Source: Flavobacteriales bacterium (GTDB lineage: Bacteria > Bacteroidota > Bacteroidia > NS11-12g > UBA9320). Taken from it: a stretch of DNA of 38,677 nt. Shown one piece after another: positions 31,045 to 38,677 of this stretch. How positions within the stretch are numbered: the first letter of the stretch is position 1; each line of letters begins with the position of its first letter. Both the position numbers and the translations under genes were made by a program. The notes beneath the pieces are model-generated. The model did not search any database. It saw only the letters and a program-made list of their open reading frames with translations, and was not told where the DNA came from. The stretch is from the NCBI GenBank assembly GCA_020635355.1, contig JACJZW010000017.1, positions 1-38,677 on the forward strand, read 5' to 3'.

Positions 31045-33135
31045 TCAGGATATGCGGCTCCAATCCAAAAGTCCGCGCTGATGGCGGATGTAGGTTCGAA
31101 GATTGGCATGCTCTGGTGCACTGAGGTTGGGGTCTTTTTCCAGCAGGCTGCTGGCGGCTGTTCGGGCTGCAATCAGGATTCCTTCATCCTTGGTTATGGA
31201 TGCCAGCTTGAGGTTGATGAGTCCGCTTTGTCGGGTTCCTTCAATATCTCCAGGCCCTCGCAAACGCAGGTCACGTTCCGCAATTTCAAATCCATCAGAC
31301 GTTTCCACCATGGCCGAGATCCGTTCTTTGGCTACAGCCGTAAGTTTATTTCCTGTCATCAGAATGCAGTATGATTGCTCACCACCGCGTCCCACCCTGC
31401 CTCGAAGCTGGTGTAATTGAGCCAATCCAAATTTTTCGGCACTTTCGATCAGCATAACCGTAGCGTTGGGAACGTTGATACCCACTTCAATCACCGTAGT
31501 GCTCACCAGAATATCGGCTATGCCATCCTTGAAGCGTTTCATGGCATAATCCTTTTCCTCGGGCTTCATCCTCCCGTGCAGCATATCTACCTGAAATTTA
31601 GGCCGTTCAAAGTAGTAGGTGAGGTGGTCAAATCCATCACTCAGGTTTTTGTAATCCAACGTTTCCGATTCTTCGATCAAGGGGAACACCACATACACCT
31701 GCCGACCTTTTTCAATTTCTTTTCGAATGAATGAGATCACCGGAAGACGTTGACTTTCTCTTCGATGGGCCGTAATGATTGGTTTGCGGCCTCCGGGTAA
31801 TTCATCAATTCGGGACACCTCCAAATCACCGTAAACCGTCATGGCAAGGGTCCGAGGAATGGGTGTTGCGGTCATCACGAGGATGTGCGGTGGCGTCTCT
31901 GACTTTTGCCACATGCGGGCACGCTGGGCTACCCCAAATCGATGCTGTTCGTCAATAATGGCCAATCCCTGATTTTTAAAAACCACCGGATCCTCGATCA
32001 ACGCATGGGTCCCAATCAGGACGTCCAAAGCGCCGGTTTTTAGTTCGTCCAGGATCCGATTTCGTTCGGCTTGTTTGGTGCTTCCGGTGAGCAATGCACT
32101 GGTAACACCAACAGATTCCAATGCTTCCTTGAAGCCCTCGTAATGCTGACCGGCCAGGATTTCCGTTGGAGCCATGAGGGAGGCCTGATAACCATTGTCC
32201 ACAGCCAGCAGGATACACAAGATGGCCACTATACTTTTCCCACTTCCAACATCACCTTGAAGCAGTCGGTTCATTTGTTTCCCGGAACCCATATCTCGCC
32301 GGATCTCACGAATCACCCTTTTTTGAGCCTCGGTAAGTTCAAACGCCATTTGTTCCTGATAGAACTGATTAAATCGCTCACCCACTTCACCAAAAATGAA
32401 TCCCCGAATAGCCGATCGTTTTTGTCTGAGACGTTGAATCGATAATTGAAGGATGAAGAATTCATCGAATTTGAGGCGGTTCAAGGCGGCCGTCATTTCC
32501 GTTTGATTTGAGGGGAAATGAATCCATTTATAGGCTAATTCTCTGGAGATCAGCTTCAAGGGTTTCGCGACGGATTCCGGTAGAAATTCTTCCAGTTGAA
32601 AGCGTTCATGCTGGAAGATGCTGGCAATCAAGGTACGAATGACCCGATTCTCGATTTTTCGGGATTTGAGCTTTTCAGTGAGTGGATACACGGCCTGAAA
32701 GCTGGGTTGTTTGGTGTTGGATTGTTCGGATTCCAGCTCCGGGTGGGCGATGTTGTACCGCCTGTTGTATACCGTTGGTTTCCCATACAGCGTGTAGGTT
32801 TCACCATTTTTTAAGGAGGATTTGAGGTACGAAACACCCTTAAACCAAACCAGATCCACGCTCCCGGTAGCGTCAGTAAAGGTGGCGGTCAGGCGTTTTT
32901 GTCTCGGTTTTCCCTGTTCTACCAAATCCGTTAATACCCCACGAAGTTGGATGTGGGACATGTCGGGTTGAAGTTCAGAAACAGTATGCACCTTGGTGCG
33001 GTCAATGTATCGGAACGGAAAATGATTTAACAAATCGCCAAAGGTGAAGATGCCCAGTTCCTGCTGAAGGAGTTCGGCTCGCTGAGGGCCAACGCCTTTC
33101 AGATATTCAATCGGCGTATCTTCAAATCGACTCAT
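31045..33135 (-). CDS. recG: ATP-dependent DNA helicase RecG
   Basis: This 696-aa superfamily 2 helicase reverses stalled replication forks and branch-migrates recombination intermediates. The N-terminal wedge/OB domain starts at PIEYLKGVGPQRAELLQQEL and includes LRGVLTDLVEQGKPRQKRLT. Helicase motifs are complete: Walker A GDVGSGKS at about 294-301, MAPTEILAGQHYEGF, GTHALIEDPVVF, IIDEQHRFGVAQR (DExH box), MTATPIPRTLAM, VSTTVIEVGINVPNA and LHQLRGRVGRGGEQSYCIL. The C-terminal part ends normally. Its ATG overlaps the stop of the CPBP protease gene by 4 bp (ATGA), making a coupled pair. Length is as expected (E. coli RecG 693). Confidence 0.98.
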   Translation of the reverse strand: MSRFEDTPIEYLKGVGPQRAELLQQELGIFTFGDLLNHFPFRYIDRTKVHTVSELQPDMSHIQLRGVLTDLVEQGKPRQKRLTATFTDATGSVDLVWFKGVSYLKSSLKNGETYTLYGKPTVYNRRYNIAHPELESEQSNTKQPSFQAVYPLTEKLKSRKIENRVIRTLIASIFQHERFQLEEFLPESVAKPLKLISRELAYKWIHFPSNQTEMTAALNRLKFDEFFILQLSIQRLRQKRSAIRGFIFGEVGERFNQFYQEQMAFELTEAQKRVIREIRRDMGSGKQMNRLLQGDVGSGKSIVAILCILLAVDNGYQASLMAPTEILAGQHYEGFKEALESVGVTSALLTGSTKQAERNRILDELKTGALDVLIGTHALIEDPVVFKNQGLAIIDEQHRFGVAQRARMWQKSETPPHILVMTATPIPRTLAMTVYGDLEVSRIDELPGGRKPIITAHRRESQRLPVISFIRKEIEKGRQVYVVFPLIEESETLDYKNLSDGFDHLTYYFERPKFQVDMLHGRMKPEEKDYAMKRFKDGIADILVSTTVIEVGINVPNATVMLIESAEKFGLAQLHQLRGRVGRGGEQSYCILMTGNKLTAVAKERISAMVETSDGFEIAERDLRLRGPGDIEGTRQSGLINLKLASITKDEGILIAARTAASSLLEKDPNLSAPEHANLRTYIRHQRGLLDWSRIS

Positions 33136-34076
33136 GGATTCATTTTGTCCACAAAGGCTCCAAGTTCCATCAACCAGGCAATTCCCACGTGTACCACAAT
33201 TCCACCCCAGATTGACCGGCTGTAATACGACAGGATGCCGAGCAAGGTGCCGCCAAAGAATGATGAAATGGTCTCCACATAGGGTTTCCCAAAATGGATG
33301 AAGACGTAAAAGGCCGCCATCGGTAAAATGGCACCGGGACCAACATAGCGTGCGAAGGCAATGATCAGAAAGCCTCGGAAGAAGTACTCAATACTTACAA
33401 AGTCGACCCCGTAGATGAATTCATAAAACAGGAAGTACTTGCCGTGTGCCGGATTTTCGATATCGAAATAACCCAATCCCCATTTTGCGGCTCTGGGATA
33501 CGATTCCCCAAAGTGATCCGTGAAGGCAAATCCGAGAACAAACGGCAGCATGATGAACAACATGCCGAAATACGGTTTCAGATTAAATTCCTTCAAGGTA
33601 AATCCGTACGGACTTTTGGATGAACGATCGAAGTACCAATATATCGTTACCGGAATCATTACCGCCAAGTATCGTCCCAAATCGCTGTACACCCGATACC
33701 AATACAAGGGGTAGCGATAGGTTTCGCGCATGGAATCCAAATAGGGTAGGAAGTATTGGGTGACACTGGATCTGAGTGAAAATATGCCCACCGCCAAAAC
33801 GGTCAATGCTAAAAACTTCCAATTGGTGAGGAGGTCATATCGTTTGTGAAAAACAATATAACCGCCAAATGCCAGGGTGTAGGGAATGATATACTGAATG
33901 AAGTAGAACAGAAAGGTATCTCCATTACCTGTATGCCGGTCCCTCAGTGTTCGATACAGATCGTTGTGGTAGGCAAAGTAGATGCTCAGCCCCAAAACCA
34001 ACGCCAGATAAATGAAGTATCCGGGATGAAATTCCTCCTTCAGATACTTGCGGATATAACCAATGAACTTGCGCAC
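33132..34076 (-). CDS. CPBP family intramembrane protease-like protein
   Basis: This 314-aa polytopic membrane protein has about eight hydrophobic segments. The CPBP (Rce1-like, Abi) catalytic positions are mostly present: Glu230 and Arg234 in SIEYFFRGFLII, His261 in FYVFIHFGKPYVE, and His296 in GGIVVHVGIAWLMEL. The first Glu of the canonical EExxxR is Ile here, a variant seen in parts of the family. The target is unknown; relatives cleave prenylated or signal-like peptides, or act in bacteriocin immunity. The start is GTG at 34076, since no ATG is available near the first membrane segment. It is divergent from dnaE (107 bp) and overlaps recG by 4 bp. Confidence 0.83.
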   Translation of the reverse strand: MRKFIGYIRKYLKEEFHPGYFIYLALVLGLSIYFAYHNDLYRTLRDRHTGNGDTFLFYFIQYIIPYTLAFGGYIVFHKRYDLLTNWKFLALTVLAVGIFSLRSSVTQYFLPYLDSMRETYRYPLYWYRVYSDLGRYLAVMIPVTIYWYFDRSSKSPYGFTLKEFNLKPYFGMLFIMLPFVLGFAFTDHFGESYPRAAKWGLGYFDIENPAHGKYFLFYEFIYGVDFVSIEYFFRGFLIIAFARYVGPGAILPMAAFYVFIHFGKPYVETISSFFGGTLLGILSYYSRSIWGGIVVHVGIAWLMELGAFVDKMNP

Positions 34077-34183
34077 GAGGGCAAAGAAAACAAATCAACA
34101 CTTTATCAAGAATTTTAAATTTTCCGAACGTCGGTTGCTACCTTCGAAGAGTCGGTTTTCCGTCCGAAAAACACACGTTTCTC

Positions 34184-37100
34184 ATGCCTGATTTTTGCCA
34201 TCTACATTGCCATTCTCAATTTTCTCTTCTCGATGGTGCTGCCAGCATTCCGGGGATGATGAAGAAGGCGGCGGATGATGGGATGAAGGCTGTTGCACTC
34301 ACGGATCACGGCAACATGTTTGGCGCGTTCAAATTTGTGGTGGAGGCGGAACGTCAGGGCATCAAACCCATTGTTGGGTGCGAGTTTTACGTTGTTGAAG
34401 ATCGGCACAAACGATCCTTCACCGGCGGTGAGCGCGACAAGCGCTATCACCAATTGATGCTGGCCAAGAATCAGGAAGGGTATCAAAACCTGTCCAAACT
34501 TTGTTCTCTGGGCTACATGGAGGGCTTGTACGGAAAATATCCCAGGATCGATAAGGAACTGGTTCGAAAGTACAAGGACGGCATCATTGCCACTACATGT
34601 TGCATCGGTGCCGAAGTGCCACAAGCCATTTTGCATAAATCCGAAGAAGAAGCGGAAAAGGTATTTCTGGAATGGTTGGACATCTTTGGCGAGAACTATT
34701 ACATCGAACTGCAACGCCATGACTTGAAGGATCTGGACCGTACGGGAAAGAGTCAGGAAGATGTGAATCAGGTGTTGTTGAAATGGTCAAAAAAGTACAA
34801 TGTACCGGCCATTGCCACGAACGATTCGCACTATGTAAACGAAGACGATTCCAATGCGCACGACATTCTGTTGTGTATCAATACCGGAGACCTCCAGAGC
34901 ACGCCAATTGGAGATGGACGCAATTACCGGTTTGGATTTCCCAACAGTGAGTTTTACTTCAAGACTCAGGAGGAAATGAACCGAAAGTTCTCGGATGTTC
35001 CCTTCGCCCTCGATAATACCAATTTGATTGTGGATCAGATCACCCCGCCGGAACTGAAGCGCGATGTTCTCCTTCCGCATTATGTGCTTCCTCCCGGTTT
35101 CACGGATCAGAACGATTACCTGCGTCATTTGACCTATGAAGGGGCCAGAAGACGCTATGGGGAGATTTCTGAGACCGTTCGGGAGCGCCTCGACTTTGAA
35201 CTTCAAACCATCGCCAATACAGGATATCCCGGGTACTTTCTGATTGTTCAGGATTTTACCACTGCAGCCCGGAACCTTGGGGTGGCCGTTGGGCCTGGAC
35301 GTGGATCAGCTGCAGGTTCTGCCGTAGCATACTGCATCGGAATTACCAATGTTGACCCCATCAAATACGATTTGCTGTTTGAGCGTTTCCTCAATCCGGA
35401 ACGGGTGAGCATGCCCGATATCGATATTGACTTTGACGACCTCGGAAGGGGTAAGGTCATCGATTATGTAATCGATAAATACGGACGAAACAATGTGGCC
35501 CAGATCATTACCTATGGTTCTATGGCCGCCAAATCATCCATCCGGGACGTGGGACGGGTACTGGATTTACCTCTTCCTGAAGTAGACCGCTTGTCCAAGA
35601 TGGTGCCGGATATTTCCCTCAACAAGATCTTTAATGAGGACATCGCCACCCTAAAATCCAAGCTGAATGCCGATGGACTCCAACACGTAGAGGAGCTTCG
35701 GAAGATATCGGAGTCCAACGATCTTTCCGGTCAGGTATTGCGAGAGGCTGTGTTGTTGGAAGGGTCGGTGCGCAACACGGGTATTCACGCCTGTGGGGTA
35801 ATCATCACACCGGAAGAAATCACGAACCTGATACCGGTCACAACCGCCAAGGATTCGGACTTGCTGGTGACGCAATACGATAACAGTGTGGTGGAAGATG
35901 CCGGATTGTTGAAGATGGACTTTCTGGGGTTAAGGACGCTATCCATCATTAAGGAAGCCTTGCATCAGATTAAGCTACGGCACGACATCGAGATCGAAAT
36001 TGACGATATTCCTCTGACCGACGAGAAGACGTTTGAACTCTTTCAACGCGGTGCCACAGTAGGGATTTTCCAGTTTGAATCCGAGGGTATGCAAAAACAC
36101 ATGCGGGCACTCAAACCAACCAAGTTTGAAGACCTCATAGCCATGAACGCCCTGTACCGTCCCGGGCCAATGGAATACATTCCCAACTTCGTAAATCGTA
36201 AACATGGCCGGGAAGAAATTACCTATGACGATCCGGCAATGGAGGAATACCTGGAAGAGACCTATGGTATTACGGTGTATCAGGAGCAGGTGATGTTGCT
36301 TTCCCAAAAACTGGCGGGATTTACCAAAGGCGAAGCCGATACGCTTCGAAAAGCCATGGGTAAAAAGAACCGTCAGTTGCTGGATAAACTGAAACCCAAA
36401 TTCATCGAACAAAGTGGTGATCTGGGGCATGAAGCCAACGTGATGGAGAAGGTATGGAAGGACTGGGAAGCCTTTGCGGCCTATGCCTTTAACAAAAGTC
36501 ACGCAACGTGTTATTCCGTAGTGGCGTTTCAAACTGCCTATTTAAAAGCCAACTATCCCGCGGAGTTTATGGCCGCTCTTCTCACCAACAGTATGAGCGA
36601 CATTAAAAAGCTCTCCATTTTCATGGAAGAATGTCGAAACATGCGGTTGGAGGTTCTTAGCCCCGATGTAAATGAGAGTTTATTATCCTTCTCCGTAAAT
36701 GCCGAAGGCAAAATACGCGTCGGAATGGCCGCAATCAAAGGGGTTGGAGAGGCTGCTGCAGAAGAGATCGTAAAGCAACGAGTGGAGGAAGGACCCTATT
36801 CCAGCCTATTTGATCTCACCAAACGCGTGAATCTTCGTACCGTCAATAAAAAATCCCTTGAAGCGTTGGCGCTTGCCGGGGCGTTTGATGGTCTAACCGG
36901 AGGCAACCGAGCCGTTCTCGTTGAAAAGCCAACTGATGACGGTATGACCGGAATTGAACTGGCCCTTCGATTTGGAAACGAGTTTCAGGCCAGCCAGCAA
37001 GCCGCACAAGCCTCCCTCTTTGGTGAAGGCAGTGAAGTTCAACTCAGCGAACCGCGTTTACCGGATGTTGAACCTTGGCCGCGAATGGAAAAACTCAACA

Positions 37101-37723
37101 AGGAGAAGGACATCATTGGCATGTACATCTCCGGACATCCGTTGGAAGCGTTTGCCAATGACATCAAGCTGTTTTGTACCCACAGTTTCAGTGAAATCGG
37201 TCCGTACGAAACCATGCGAAATCAAAAGGTACGCGTGGCGGGCATCGTGACGCACACCCAAAGCCGGCTCACTAAGAAAGGCAAGGCATTTAGCTTATTT
37301 ACCCTGGAGGATTTTACCGGATCTCATGAGTTTGTCTTGTTCGGGGATGATCACGCCAAGTTTGGTGGCTACCTGAAAACCAATGCCATGCTCTATGTTT
37401 CCGGAGCTATTCAGGATCATTACTTTGACAAGACCCGAAAAGAGTTCAAGGTGCTGGCCATCGATTTCCTGCCGGATGTGCGGGATAAGTATCTGGAAGA
37501 ACTGACGTTGAAGATCCCGTTGGATCGGTTGAGTGACACCTTCGTGGAGGATTTGTTGAAATTAACAGATGAAGATACCGGCAATGTACGCCTCAAGATG
37601 CAGGTGTCGGATTCAGCTCTGAAGTACCGGATTGATTTGCTGGCAAAAGGACGCAGAATCTCTGCCAGCAATGCCTGGTTTAAGTTGTTGGAAGAACACG
37701 ATATATCCTATTCCATCAATTAG
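34184..37723 (+). CDS. dnaE: DNA polymerase III subunit alpha
   Basis: This 1179-aa catalytic subunit of the replicative polymerase acts at the replication fork with the beta clamp and clamp loader. The N-terminal PHP domain (CHLHCHSQFSLLDGAASIPG, VALTDHGNMFGAFKF) retains its metal-binding His residues. The C-family palm carries VGPGRGSAAGSAVAYCIGIT and catalytic Asp412 and Asp414 in MPDIDIDFDD. Later come MNALYRPGPMEYIPNFVNRK, VYQEQVMLLSQKLAGFTKGE, RKAMGKKNRQLLDKLKPKF and the YAFNKSHATCYSVVAFQTAY motif. The helix-hairpin-helix region (IKGVGEAAAEEIVKQRVEEG) and the OB domain (VRVAGIVTHTQSRLTKKGKA) are present. Length is close to that of E. coli DnaE (1160). It has its own promoter region, divergent from the protease gene. 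Confidence 0.98.
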   Translation: MPDFCHLHCHSQFSLLDGAASIPGMMKKAADDGMKAVALTDHGNMFGAFKFVVEAERQGIKPIVGCEFYVVEDRHKRSFTGGERDKRYHQLMLAKNQEGYQNLSKLCSLGYMEGLYGKYPRIDKELVRKYKDGIIATTCCIGAEVPQAILHKSEEEAEKVFLEWLDIFGENYYIELQRHDLKDLDRTGKSQEDVNQVLLKWSKKYNVPAIATNDSHYVNEDDSNAHDILLCINTGDLQSTPIGDGRNYRFGFPNSEFYFKTQEEMNRKFSDVPFALDNTNLIVDQITPPELKRDVLLPHYVLPPGFTDQNDYLRHLTYEGARRRYGEISETVRERLDFELQTIANTGYPGYFLIVQDFTTAARNLGVAVGPGRGSAAGSAVAYCIGITNVDPIKYDLLFERFLNPERVSMPDIDIDFDDLGRGKVIDYVIDKYGRNNVAQIITYGSMAAKSSIRDVGRVLDLPLPEVDRLSKMVPDISLNKIFNEDIATLKSKLNADGLQHVEELRKISESNDLSGQVLREAVLLEGSVRNTGIHACGVIITPEEITNLIPVTTAKDSDLLVTQYDNSVVEDAGLLKMDFLGLRTLSIIKEALHQIKLRHDIEIEIDDIPLTDEKTFELFQRGATVGIFQFESEGMQKHMRALKPTKFEDLIAMNALYRPGPMEYIPNFVNRKHGREEITYDDPAMEEYLEETYGITVYQEQVMLLSQKLAGFTKGEADTLRKAMGKKNRQLLDKLKPKFIEQSGDLGHEANVMEKVWKDWEAFAAYAFNKSHATCYSVVAFQTAYLKANYPAEFMAALLTNSMSDIKKLSIFMEECRNMRLEVLSPDVNESLLSFSVNAEGKIRVGMAAIKGVGEAAAEEIVKQRVEEGPYSSLFDLTKRVNLRTVNKKSLEALALAGAFDGLTGGNRAVLVEKPTDDGMTGIELALRFGNEFQASQQAAQASLFGEGSEVQLSEPRLPDVEPWPRMEKLNKEKDIIGMYISGHPLEAFANDIKLFCTHSFSEIGPYETMRNQKVRVAGIVTHTQSRLTKKGKAFSLFTLEDFTGSHEFVLFGDDHAKFGGYLKTNAMLYVSGAIQDHYFDKTRKEFKVLAIDFLPDVRDKYLEELTLKIPLDRLSDTFVEDLLKLTDEDTGNVRLKMQVSDSALKYRIDLLAKGRRISASNAWFKLLEEHDISYSIN

Positions 37724-37736
37724 CCGGGTGGCACCT

Positions 37737-37783
37737 AACTACCTGTTAAAGAGAAAGAAAGCGTCAGGTAGCTGCAGGTAGTT
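37737..37783. repeat. Competing hairpin arms in the dnaE-usp gap
   Basis: AACTACCTG (37737-37745) can pair perfectly with CAGGTAGTT (37775-37783) or, over 7 bp, with CAGGTAG at 37765-37771. The two right arms form a 10-bp tandem (CAGGTAGCTG). No T-run follows, so this is not a standard terminator. TTGACA starts at 37782, overlapping the last arm, and a -7-like TATATTCG lies at 37797-37804, but their spacing does not fit a known promoter. Confidence 0.6.
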
Positions 37784-37827
37784 GACATAAAAATGCTATA
37801 TTCGAAGTACGTAAAACCTCTTTGTCT

Positions 37828-38640
37828 ATGGATTTCAAAATTCAAAACATTCTCGTGGGATTTGACTATTCCCTCTCGGCTCAAATCGCGTTAAAAAAAG
37901 CCGCTCAAACGGCAAAACGATTGGAAGCTAAGTTGCACGCAGCCTACATCGGAACGCAGAATGCCTCCATCCCTGATGAGATTAAAAAGTTCATCACGGA
38001 AACATCAACAGAGTTTGGGCTGGATATAGAATTCATTGAACGACACGGCAAGGTTTATAAGGAAATCAGCATTCTGGAACGTGAGATCGGAGCGGATCTG
38101 ATCATTGTAGGAACACATGGTTCCGAAGGTTGGCAACCCTTTTGGATTGGTAGCAATGCCTTTCGAATTGTTGCCGCATCCAACTGTCCGGTAATCACCA
38201 TTCAGGAAACCACTAAGGATACCTCCCTTACCGATATCCTGCTTCCGCTGGACGACTCTGAAACTACGCGTCAAAAAGTACCGTATGCGGCCATTATCGC
38301 TCAGGCATTTAATGCCAAGGTGCACGTTCTTTCCGTTTCAAAAGGGAAGGGGCCTGTGCTTAAAAATCGACTCAAACGATACGGGAAGCAAACCGTTGAA
38401 TATATGGCCGAACGCGGCATCGATACCACCTTTAAAGCCATGTTTGGCGTGAAGCCACCCAAAGCCATTCTGGATTACAGCAAAGAACTTCGGGCCGGGT
38501 TGATCATCATGATGACGGATACAGAAAGTCTGAGCGTTGTGATGGGATCCTATGCCCAGGAAATCATCAATAACAGTGTGGTTCCTGTCATGAGCATCCA
38601 CAGCCGGGATCTGGCCATTGCTGGATCGGTTGGATACTGA
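37828..38640 (+). CDS. Universal stress protein, tandem UspA domains
   Basis: This 270-aa cytosolic protein consists of two UspA-like domains. Domain one starts IQNILVGFDYSLSAQIALKK and ends with IIVGTHGSEGWQPFWIGSNA followed by RIVAASNCPVITIQ, close to the ATP-binding G-2x-G-9x-G-S/T pattern. Domain two starts TDILLPLDDSETTRQKVPYA and is more divergent; its nucleotide loop reads IIMMTDTESLSVVMGSYAQE and NNSVVPVMSI, lacking the clear glycine motif. Tandem Usp proteins with one intact and one degenerate site are common in Bacteroidota, often in stress or anaerobic regulons. ATG 37828 is used; TTG 37822 is possible. A heptamer repeat begins at the first base after the stop. Confidence 0.95.
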   Translation: MDFKIQNILVGFDYSLSAQIALKKAAQTAKRLEAKLHAAYIGTQNASIPDEIKKFITETSTEFGLDIEFIERHGKVYKEISILEREIGADLIIVGTHGSEGWQPFWIGSNAFRIVAASNCPVITIQETTKDTSLTDILLPLDDSETTRQKVPYAAIIAQAFNAKVHVLSVSKGKGPVLKNRLKRYGKQTVEYMAERGIDTTFKAMFGVKPPKAILDYSKELRAGLIIMMTDTESLSVVMGSYAQEIINNSVVPVMSIHSRDLAIAGSVGY

Positions 38641-38677
38641 TTCGGGATTCGGGATTCGGGATTCGGGATTCGGGATT
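38641..38677. repeat. GGGATTC heptamer array at window end
   Basis: Thirty-seven bases of perfect GGGATTC repeat (five-plus copies) start directly after the TGA of the stress-protein gene and run off the window, so the full length is unknown. It is the same family as the array at 11321-11355. Confidence 0.95.

Noticed and set aside
37782..37804. TTGACA plus TATATTCG as a classical promoter
   Set aside because: Spacing is 9 bp for a sigma-70 reading and 12 bp for the Bacteroidota reading; neither works, so it was not listed as a promoter.

Overview
The window is a stretch of chromosome from a member of the Bacteroidota, most likely a Flavobacteriales-like lineage. The evidence is the type IX secretion (T9SS) cargo proteins with C-terminal sorting domains, a T9SS plug-type DUF5103 protein, a DUF4249-type lipoprotein, a TPR-type histidine kinase, promoters resembling the Bacteroidota -33 TTG / -7 TAnnTTTG form, and few Shine-Dalgarno sequences. 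G+C is about 48-52% in lines counted by hand, except for the first ~1.4 kb, which is only about 20-33%.

Layout. (1) 1-1500: AT-rich island with the C-terminus of an O-methyltransferase, a translationally coupled WG-like repeat protein, a 58-aa ORF, a truncated stub and simple-sequence tracts. (2) 1738-5104: operon of a small unknown protein, a lipoprotein-type TPR histidine kinase and a NarL-type response regulator, then an unknown gene. (3) 5138-6814: strong terminator, well-formed promoter, pirin, and a convergent small lipoprotein. (4) 6903-9404: T9SS-exported multi-domain surface protein. (5) 9511-11315: two coupled SDR oxidoreductases. (6) 11316-15246: repeat-rich gap, then a minus-strand pair made of a head-repeat protein with an endosialidase-type self-cleaving tail and a T9SS cargo protein. 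(7) 15377-16505: rhodanese/YgaP-like protein and a Crp/Fnr regulator, with a 12-bp palindrome present twice. (8) 16630-18890: simple-repeat region, panB, and a coiled-coil secreted protein. (9) 18958-24004: DUF4249-like lipoprotein, dnaK, and a secreted protein resembling the soluble half of DUF2723 proteins. (10) 24009-34076: eight minus-strand genes (CPBP protease, recG, dihaem cytochrome c, MacB-like permease, DUF5103, dprA, queA, CrtC/AttH-like lipoprotein), several with 4-bp overlaps. (11) 34184-38640: dnaE and a tandem universal stress protein, ending in a heptamer repeat array.

Much of the window is housekeeping: replication and repair (dnaE, recG, dprA), folding (dnaK), tRNA modification (queA) and pantothenate synthesis (panB). 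This is mixed with typical Bacteroidota envelope biology. The most unusual signals are non-coding. Families of 6-7-bp simple repeats (GGATTNN, GCAGAGT, agctctta-like) tend to begin at or just after stop codons. A TAACATTTGTTA palindrome sits upstream of two genes next to a Crp/Fnr gene. The MacB-like permease has an N-terminus that can only be completed from a non-standard start inside a hairpin. No rRNA, complete tRNA, CRISPR array or intact insertion sequence was seen. All functional calls are by reading the sequence; no search was run.
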